Source of the DNA: Candidatus Glassiibacteriota bacterium
GTDB lineage: Bacteria; Gemmatimonadota; Glassbacteria; GWA2-58-10
DNA length: 6,213 bases
Assembly: GCA_030604975.1 (NCBI GenBank)
Contig: JAUVUV010000138.1
Location: 1-6,213, forward strand
Direction of reading: 5' to 3'
A program made the translations under genes and the position numbers. Of the stretch, positions 1 through 4,885 are shown one piece after another. How positions within the stretch are numbered: position 1 is the stretch's first letter; each line of letters starts with the position of its first letter. The notes beneath the pieces were generated by a model, which was not told the origin of the DNA, searched no databases, and saw only the letters and a program-made list of their open reading frames with translations.

Positions 1-2
1 AC

Positions 3-935
3 GCCCAGCGCGCAGACCAGATGACTGTCGGCTATATCCGCGAAAAAACCGAGGGTTCTCTCAATGCTATCGGGGTGAGAATCACGCAGACCACGCTCAC
101 CTGGCGTGACCATCCGGACAATGATTTCGTGATTTTTGAATACCAGGTGAACAACCCGCATCCGGCCGCGATCAATAACCTCTATGTGGGCCTTTACGCG
201 GACTGGGACATCCCGGATTCGCTTCCCAGCCGCAACGCCGTGGGATACAACGAGCCGCTGAAACTGGGGTATATCTACAACCCGCAGGAACCTCAATTCG
301 GCTACGGCGGCCTGGCGCTGATTTCGGACCACCGCGTTTCAGGCCACCGGGCGGTGAGCAACTGGCGCTATATCCACGACGGATACTCGGACAACGTGGC
401 CTTCGCTTTCATGAGCGGTGGGCTGGCGCGCGCCGCCTCGGATTCGCTGAACGACTGGTCGCAGATCCTGGCCACAGGCCCGCACTCGATCCCTTCCGGA
501 GATACACTGACTCTGGCCTGGGCGCTGCTCGTGGGCGACGATCTGGCCGATATTGTCGCCAATTCGCAGGCGGCACTTAATAAATACCGCGCCTCTCTGG
601 CTCTGGCCTCGGGGGGAAATCCAGAATTACCTGCGTCTTCAGCCCTTCCGAAGGCCTACCACCTGACGCAGAACGTGCCCAACCCGTTCAATCCCTCGAC
701 AACGATCAGCTACAGCCTGCCGGAGGGAGCCGCAGAGCACGTGCGCCTCACTGTGTTTGACCTTCGCGGCAGGAAAGTGATCGAGCTTGTCAACAGGGTG
801 CAGCCCGGCGGCTCTTACTCGGTCACCTGGGATGGCAGGGACAGCCGGGGCAGGCCCGTGTCCAGCGGGGTTTATTTCTACCGGTTCGAGGCAGGCGATT
901 TCAAGGCTATGCGTAAGATGGTGGTGCTGAAATGA
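3..935 (+). CDS. Secreted protein with C-terminal FlgD-like / type IX-style sorting domain (5' end missing)
   Basis: This is the C-terminal part of a larger exported protein. The frame is open to the left edge, so the first in-frame ATG (position 21) need not be the real start. Numbering from that ATG, residues 1-195 form a beta-rich region with many aromatic residues (for example 'GLYADWDIPD' near 57-66). It ends in 'LVGDDLADIVANSQAALNKY' (170-189), a pattern I associate with secreted FCB-type proteins ahead of their sorting domain. A Gly/Pro/Ser linker lies at about 197-212. Residues 213-304 are a compact Ig-like module: 'NVPNPFNPSTTISY' at its start, then 'LTVFDLRGRKV', 'TWDGRDSRGRPVSSGVYFYR' and a terminal 'MVVLK'. 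This matches the FlgD Ig-like / T9SS type A sorting domain family, which directs export across the outer membrane and surface attachment or release. No catalytic motif is visible, so the activity must lie upstream or the protein is structural. Its stop codon overlaps the next gene. The domain call is firm; the function of the body is unknown. Confidence 0.9.
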   Translation, partial: AQRADQMTVGYIREKTEGSLNAIGVRITQTTLTWRDHPDNDFVIFEYQVNNPHPAAINNLYVGLYADWDIPDSLPSRNAVGYNEPLKLGYIYNPQEPQFGYGGLALISDHRVSGHRAVSNWRYIHDGYSDNVAFAFMSGGLARAASDSLNDWSQILATGPHSIPSGDTLTLAWALLVGDDLADIVANSQAALNKYRASLALASGGNPELPASSALPKAYHLTQNVPNPFNPSTTISYSLPEGAAEHVRLTVFDLRGRKVIELVNRVQPGGSYSVTWDGRDSRGRPVSSGVYFYRFEAGDFKAMRKMVVLK

Positions 936-1906
936 AATTTCTTACCTGTTTCAAATATTTTCTTTTATTTATCTTTTCACTGCTTCTGCTGGCCGGCTGC
1001 AGCGACGACGGAGGGGTCACCGGCGTATCCTCCGACATAGTCACCGACCCTTTCCCCCTGGCCCTGGGCAACAGGTGGGAGTACGCGCTGGAGCAGAGCA
1101 TTTTCGTGCACGAGGACACCACAAAGCCGCCGATCACCAAAAGTTCAACCGGCAGGCAGGTGCTCACCATAAACCGGACAGAGATGATTTCCGGGGATGA
1201 GGCTTTCGGGGTAACTTTCTATCATGTAATGGATTATCTTTTTACCGAGGGCGCGGATACTGTTATGGAAACGCACTACCTGGCACCCAGAAGGGACAAG
1301 GTATTGCTCAAAGCCGAGGAGGGGGTTTATAACCCGACCGGGGGTTTCATACCGTTTTCAAAAACCGATAATGTCGCAAGAATCGGCACGAAGATCAAAG
1401 TCGGCGGGGTGAGCAGGTTTATCCCGCTGGAACGCCTGGCCTACCTGCTGCTGGATTCCGAAAGCTGGTATCAGCCCGCTGCCGGTGTCACCGGCCCTGC
1501 CCTGGCAAGCGACGGGATACAGAACAAGGACAATGTATTCTTTTATACCGAGGATTATATTTTCGTTTTAAACGAGCTGTACAAGGGAAAAAACTGGCTC
1601 TCTGCTGCTGCTCAAGGGGTGGGTGGAATAGATATTACGCAGAGAGTTACCAATATCCTCTCCGAACTGGGTGAATACGACGGGCCGATAGCGGAAGTCG
1701 AGGAATCCAACACGCTGATCGAAGCAGCGACCAGCGAGCAGTTCAAGATCAGGTATTACTACAAGGGGGGCGTGGGAATGGTGCAGGCGGAGATCTCGGA
1801 TCCGGAGTTCATGATCTGGCTCCAGCATCCTGACGGCAGTATCGAGGTTCTGGGCCTCGGCACCTGGACGTTTATCAAGAGGCTGGTGGATTATACGGTG
1901 AAATAG
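932..1906 (+). CDS. Outer-envelope lipoprotein of unknown function
   Basis: The 324-aa product begins with a Phe/Leu-rich signal peptide (residues 1-22) that ends in the lipobox L-A-G-C, with Cys23 as the predicted lipidated residue. Ser24-Asp25 follow it, so a simple +2 rule gives no inner-membrane retention signal. The mature part has no transmembrane segment. It opens with 'FPLALGNRWEY' (41-51), a pattern I recall from lipoproteins of FCB-type and related bacteria. It continues as alternating beta-strand-like segments and includes 'YYYKGGVGMVQAEI' (275-288) near the end. No enzyme motif is recognised. The ATG shares bases with the upstream TGA (ATGA), and no good Shine-Dalgarno sequence precedes it (the bases there read GGTGGTGCTGAA). 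Translation is therefore probably coupled to the upstream sorting-domain gene, which suggests the two proteins are made together. A role in binding or anchoring the neighbour is inference only. The gene and its lipoprotein nature are well supported; its function is not. Confidence 0.88.
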   Translation: MKFLTCFKYFLLFIFSLLLLAGCSDDGGVTGVSSDIVTDPFPLALGNRWEYALEQSIFVHEDTTKPPITKSSTGRQVLTINRTEMISGDEAFGVTFYHVMDYLFTEGADTVMETHYLAPRRDKVLLKAEEGVYNPTGGFIPFSKTDNVARIGTKIKVGGVSRFIPLERLAYLLLDSESWYQPAAGVTGPALASDGIQNKDNVFFYTEDYIFVLNELYKGKNWLSAAAQGVGGIDITQRVTNILSELGEYDGPIAEVEESNTLIEAATSEQFKIRYYYKGGVGMVQAEISDPEFMIWLQHPDGSIEVLGLGTWTFIKRLVDYTVK

Positions 1907-1912
1907 CCTAGC

Positions 1913-3604
1913 CTAGTCTTCCTTCCTCCACTGCTTCACACCGGGCAATTTCAGCTCTATCCCGTCAATACACTCCAGCAGCTTGTCCGTGTTGCGCTCG
2001 AACGCGCAGCCGGTTTCATACAGCGGAAAGAGAATCGTGTCTTCCTTGTTGTCCAGCTTGATCTTTGAATCCCCACACTTGATTTTTATGTCTTTCATCT
2101 CGCAGCTGTCACTCAGGGCGGCGGTGGTGCGGATAGTGCCGAACAGGTAAAGCCTGTCCATAGTCTTTTCTCTGTATCCTTTCCCGACAGCATAATAGCT
2201 GGTCAGTGCGGGCCGGGAGGTTTCCACCCTGGTAATCACTTTAGTGACACATTGCGACTCGAGCACCAGCTCGGCTACCATTTCGCCATCCTTGTCGTAT
2301 CCTCTGAATGTCAACCCTGCGCCGAAATCCTCTATTCTGGCATTCTCGGCCAGCTGTATCCGGTAATCAGCATAAGGATGGCTTCTTAATAGCGGTTTGT
2401 CTGTTTCGTCCTCGATATGTCCCATCAGGTTGGCATGGTATTGAGCTTTTTTCTCGAAGAGAATATGTGATATATCGTCGTTTCTCACTTTTTTCATGTA
2501 ATTGATCGCGTAAATATCCGCCTCCTGTTCATTTTCTCTGGAATAGCCTTGCATTACAATCTGGTTCGCCAGCGCAGAGAGATCGTTGATGAACCACAGG
2601 AACATGTTCTTACCTTCAAAGCCGCCTGTTTTGTCCACCACGATTTTACCTGCGAGTTCCGCAGCCAGAGAGCTCCAGAAAGCCACCTTTTCCCTTCTTT
2701 TAACCTGTCTCAAACCATGTCTTCGTTCAACGTGCGCGATTTCGTGGGCCAGGACAGCCTCGAGTTCGTTTACACTTTCAATCACATTCAGTAACCCGGA
2801 ATGGACAAATATCCGCCCCCCAGGACAGGCGTACGCGTTCACCTCTCGGGATGCAAGAACGTCAAAGGAGTAGTTGTATCCGCGCAAAGTGTAGGGCCAG
2901 TTTTCCAGTATTCCATATCCGACTTCTTTCACCAATTTACTTAAGCTCTGGTTGGGACTAAACTTATACTGACCGAGTACATTTCCGAGAGTTTTACGGC
3001 CCAGGTACATTTCCAGCTCATACTCCGGGATGCGGGGGTAGTTTGCGAAACACAAGTTACACTGCTTATATTCTTTCTCTTCAGCTTCCTCCACAGTCTT
3101 GAATTCTTCCCTGTACTGTCCGGGCGGAAGGTGATTGCAGCCGGCATAATGCAGCACCCGGCTCAAATTGTTGCCCACGTAGGACTTGAAATCGTCACCA
3201 TCCTCGGTTTCGGAAAAGGCATAGCGTATCATGCTTTCCAGGCTCAGCACAGAGGGTGTCACGTCTTCCGGCCAGTGGAAAGTGATCGCGCCGTACCCCA
3301 TCTTGCGGTGTTTGAAGGTCATTGAGACGAAATTATAGGCTTCGTCATACTCCACCTTCTCGATTGTCACTTCTACCTTCCGGGATAACCGATACAGAGC
3401 GCTGAATTCGCGAACGAAATACGTTTCAACTTCCTCCGTATAGCAGTAAACCTTGGGAGAGGAATTAACGGCTTCTCTCAGCCAGTACTTTTTCCCGATC
3501 AATGAATCGAGATATTCCTTGAAATACTTTTGCGGGTCTACTGCTGCGGCTGGCCAGGCTGCAGCAAGAGTTGCGGAAAGGAGAACAAGCAGGAAAAGTC
3601 TCAT
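1913..3604 (-). CDS. Exported M48 family zinc metalloprotease with Ada-like Cys/His motif
   Basis: This 563-aa protein is predicted to be periplasmic. Residues 1-21 form a signal peptide with likely cleavage after Ala21 ('PAAA|VD'), and no other clear membrane segment follows. The peptidase domain spans about 215-420. It contains the family motif 'VNAYACPGGRIFVHSGLL' (255-272), the zinc site HEIAH (His287, Glu288, His291) and 'SRENEQEAD' (355-363), whose Glu359 fits the third zinc ligand, then 'SHPYADYRI' (408-416). All the expected M48 catalytic features are present, so it should be active in degrading or processing envelope proteins. Two parts are unusual. Cys156-x-His158 ... Cys182-x2-Cys185 resembles the short Ada-type zinc-binding motif. 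The C-terminal region (about 425-563) matches nothing I know and has five cysteines (452, 501, 510, 533, 545). A strong AGGAGG seven bases upstream supports this ATG. The gene lies beyond a terminator, so it probably has its own promoter. The family is certain; the substrate is unknown. Confidence 0.95.
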   Translation of the reverse strand: MRLFLLVLLSATLAAAWPAAAVDPQKYFKEYLDSLIGKKYWLREAVNSSPKVYCYTEEVETYFVREFSALYRLSRKVEVTIEKVEYDEAYNFVSMTFKHRKMGYGAITFHWPEDVTPSVLSLESMIRYAFSETEDGDDFKSYVGNNLSRVLHYAGCNHLPPGQYREEFKTVEEAEEKEYKQCNLCFANYPRIPEYELEMYLGRKTLGNVLGQYKFSPNQSLSKLVKEVGYGILENWPYTLRGYNYSFDVLASREVNAYACPGGRIFVHSGLLNVIESVNELEAVLAHEIAHVERRHGLRQVKRREKVAFWSSLAAELAGKIVVDKTGGFEGKNMFLWFINDLSALANQIVMQGYSRENEQEADIYAINYMKKVRNDDISHILFEKKAQYHANLMGHIEDETDKPLLRSHPYADYRIQLAENARIEDFGAGLTFRGYDKDGEMVAELVLESQCVTKVITRVETSRPALTSYYAVGKGYREKTMDRLYLFGTIRTTAALSDSCEMKDIKIKCGDSKIKLDNKEDTILFPLYETGCAFERNTDKLLECIDGIELKLPGVKQWRKED

Positions 3605-3611
3605 GGGGCTC

Positions 3612-3617
3612 CCTCCT
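3612..3617 (-). promoter_or_regulatory. Shine-Dalgarno site of the M48 protease gene
   Basis: A perfect AGGAGG on the - strand lies seven bases before the ATG at 3604-3602. It fixes this start, which also gives a complete signal peptide. The 38 bases between this site and the upstream terminator would have to hold the promoter, but I see no convincing -35/-10 pair there. Confidence 0.85.
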
Positions 3618-3656
3618 GTTTTGTTACTCGCAAGGAGGAAAATATGGCATGCACGG

Positions 3657-3689
3657 AAAATAAAAAGGAGCCAGATTCCTGACCCCTTT
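3657..3689 (-). terminator. Rho-independent terminator after the recN operon
   Basis: Read on the - strand, the RNA is GGGGUCAG-GAAU-CUGGCUCC followed by UUUUUAUUUU. The eight-base-pair stem has two G-U wobble pairs and a four-base loop, and three flanking A-U pairs can extend it. Read on the + strand, the same two positions become A-C mismatches, so the hairpin is built for - strand transcripts. It starts about 20 bases after the stop codon of the DUF355 gene and separates that operon from the M48 gene. The sequence form also resembles dispersed palindromic repeats; this is discussed under findings. Confidence 0.8.
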
Positions 3690-3710
3690 CTTGAATTTAG
3701 CTTTTACGGA

Positions 3711-4193
3711 TCAGCGTTTGTATCCGATCTTGCGCAGGAATTCTTTTCTCACCTTCTGATGTTCCTCGGTTTCCACTCCTGCAGGTGAGAGGCCGTCCAC
3801 CACGCCAACCACGCCACGGCCCAGCTCGCGCTCGATCACGATCACCTCCACGGGGTTGGCGGTGGCGCAGAAAATGGTGCAAACCTCAGGGCAGCTCTTT
3901 ATTGCATTGAGCACGTTGATCGGGAAGCCATTGCGCAGAAGAATCACAAAAACATGCCCCGCAGCAATAGCCTGGGCATTGGCCACGGCTGCGTCGATCA
4001 GTTCCTTGTCGTTACCGTCCCAGCGGATGAGACGTTCCTGGCTCGCCTCGCAGAATGCGATGCCGAATTTCATGGTGGGGGCGCTGGTGACCAGCACCTC
4101 GTATAAGTCCTCGACCGTCTTGATAAAATGTGTCTGTCCGACGATGATGTTCGCCTCATCCGGAATGTGCATTTTTACAGGGGAAAGAGTCAC
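3711..4193 (-). CDS. Adenosine-specific kinase family protein (DUF355)
   Basis: The 160-aa product is full length for the adenosine-specific kinase family (Pfam Adenosine_kin, formerly DUF355), which is small, soluble and common in archaea and various bacteria. The conserved blocks are all present: 'FGIAFCEASQERLIRWDGND' (43-62), 'AIAAGH' followed by 'FVILLRNGFPINVLNAIK' (75-99), 'CTIFCATANPVEVIV' (105-119) and 'GRGVVGVVDG' (125-134). The Lys/Arg-rich C-terminus (about 147-160) is typical. Family members are thought to bind adenine nucleotides and act on adenosine, but as far as I know the evidence for that activity is limited. The name should therefore be read as a family label. The start is a GTG placed six bases after a perfect AGGAGG. 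A nearby ATG is in another frame and too close to that site. An internal ATG at residue 8 would also leave the conserved domain whole but has no comparable ribosome site. The gene lies 20 bases after the phosphatidyltransferase gene and is the last of its operon. Confidence 0.93.
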   Translation of the reverse strand: MTLSPVKMHIPDEANIIVGQTHFIKTVEDLYEVLVTSAPTMKFGIAFCEASQERLIRWDGNDKELIDAAVANAQAIAAGHVFVILLRNGFPINVLNAIKSCPEVCTIFCATANPVEVIVIERELGRGVVGVVDGLSPAGVETEEHQKVRKEFLRKIGYKR

Positions 4194-4199
4194 GCATTA

Positions 4200-4205
4200 C
4201 CTCCT
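4200..4205 (-). promoter_or_regulatory. Shine-Dalgarno site selecting a GTG start
   Basis: AGGAGG is followed by TAATGC and then GTG (4193-4191). The six-base spacing to GTG is near optimal. The ATG inside TAATGC lies only two bases from AGGAGG and opens a frame that codes for a short unrelated peptide. The site therefore settles the start of the DUF355 gene as GTG, and gives that gene its own strong translation signal within the operon. Confidence 0.85.
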
Positions 4206-4213
4206 GGTTTCTT

Positions 4214-4885
4214 TCACTCGGCTCTAGGGGAGGAAACGGAACTTTCGGCAGTTCCCCCGCTCTCCCCGGAGTCAGTCCTCTGGTTTGTGCCGGCTCGCTG
4301 ATTACGATAATGCGTCCTGATATACCGGAAGCTGTAGCTGAGCGAAGAAACAAAAAATAGCATGACTACAAGAATCTCCAACACCAAGATTACTTTCCAT
4401 TCGAACTGGAGGGTAAATACTGCGATGAGCAAAACCACACTGAAAGAATAGAGCTTTCCCCAAAAGTTGGAGGGAAAAACGATTTTATGGTTACGGATCA
4501 GAAAAGCGCTGGCGAGCATGATAACTACGTCCCGGCTAAGAATCAGAACGAACAGCCAGACCGGGAATCCGCGCAGGATGATCAGGAAGATCGCGATCGC
4601 CAGTATGCAGATCTTATCCGCCACCGGATCGATTATCTTGCCGAAACTTGAGATGGTGTTGCGTATCCGGGCGATCCAACCGTCCAGCAAATCGGTCAGC
4701 GCCGCCATGCACATCAGCCCGAAGGCCAACTGGTCACCTCCCGGTGTCTTATGAAACAGGCTCAGGTAGATAAAAGGCAGCAGGAGAACCCTCAATACGG
4801 AGAGAAAGTTCGATAGGGTCCAGACATTGAGTTCCCTGATCCGGGTATAAGGTATCGGGACTTTTTTATAGCGGCCTTCGGTCAC
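4214..4885 (-). CDS. CDP-alcohol phosphatidyltransferase (PgsA-like)
   Basis: This integral membrane enzyme of phospholipid synthesis transfers a phosphatidyl group from CDP-diacylglycerol to an alcohol acceptor. The full family signature D-x2-D-G-x2-A-R-x8-G-x3-D-x3-D is present at Asp65, Asp68, Gly69, Ala72, Arg73, Gly82, Asp86 and Asp90, so the metal and CMP site is intact. Hydrophobic segments lie near 22-44, 52-64, 92-116, 119-130, 145-161 and 164-184. The N-terminal 'LSNFLSVLRVLLLPFI' is typical of PgsA (glycerol-3-phosphate acceptor). However, 'SRDVVI' (117-122) stands where PgsA usually has an R-E pair, and R-D is also seen in CMP-forming cardiolipin synthases, so the acceptor is left open. 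A hydrophilic Ser/Gly/Glu-rich tail (about 195-223) is an addition. The GTG start overlaps the recN stop by four bases (GTGA), and an AGGAG lies ten bases upstream. No in-frame ATG occurs before residue 58, which is past the first membrane segment. Confidence 0.94.
   Translation of the reverse strand: MTEGRYKKVPIPYTRIRELNVWTLSNFLSVLRVLLLPFIYLSLFHKTPGGDQLAFGLMCMAALTDLLDGWIARIRNTISSFGKIIDPVADKICILAIAIFLIILRGFPVWLFVLILSRDVVIMLASAFLIRNHKIVFPSNFWGKLYSFSVVLLIAVFTLQFEWKVILVLEILVVMLFFVSSLSYSFRYIRTHYRNQRAGTNQRTDSGESGGTAESSVSSPRAE

Noticed and set aside
611..616. Run of six G bases in the linker before the sorting domain (another at 1765-1770), as a possible phase-variation tract
   Set aside because: Six bases is short for slippage-based switching, both tracts are in frame, and GGN glycine codons account for them.
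368..1170. Minus-strand open frames antisense to the sorting-domain and lipoprotein genes
   Set aside because: They overlap well-supported coding regions, have no recognisable domain, and show arginine/serine-rich compositions typical of shadow frames.
2400..2560. AT-richer stretch inside the protease gene as a sign of horizontal transfer
   Set aside because: The phosphatidyltransferase gene is similarly AT-rich in places, no mobile-element traces flank the gene, and a few hand-counted lines do not justify the claim.
3618..3655. Possible promoter for the M48 gene (- strand TATTTT with an upstream T-rich -35)
   Set aside because: The -35 candidate overlaps the terminator U-tract and matches consensus poorly. 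A promoter is likely somewhere here but cannot be placed with confidence.
3453..3788. A 111-aa + strand frame crossing the protease 5' end, the intergenic gap and the DUF355 3' end
   Set aside because: It runs antisense through two real genes and the terminator and has no convincing start signal or known motif.
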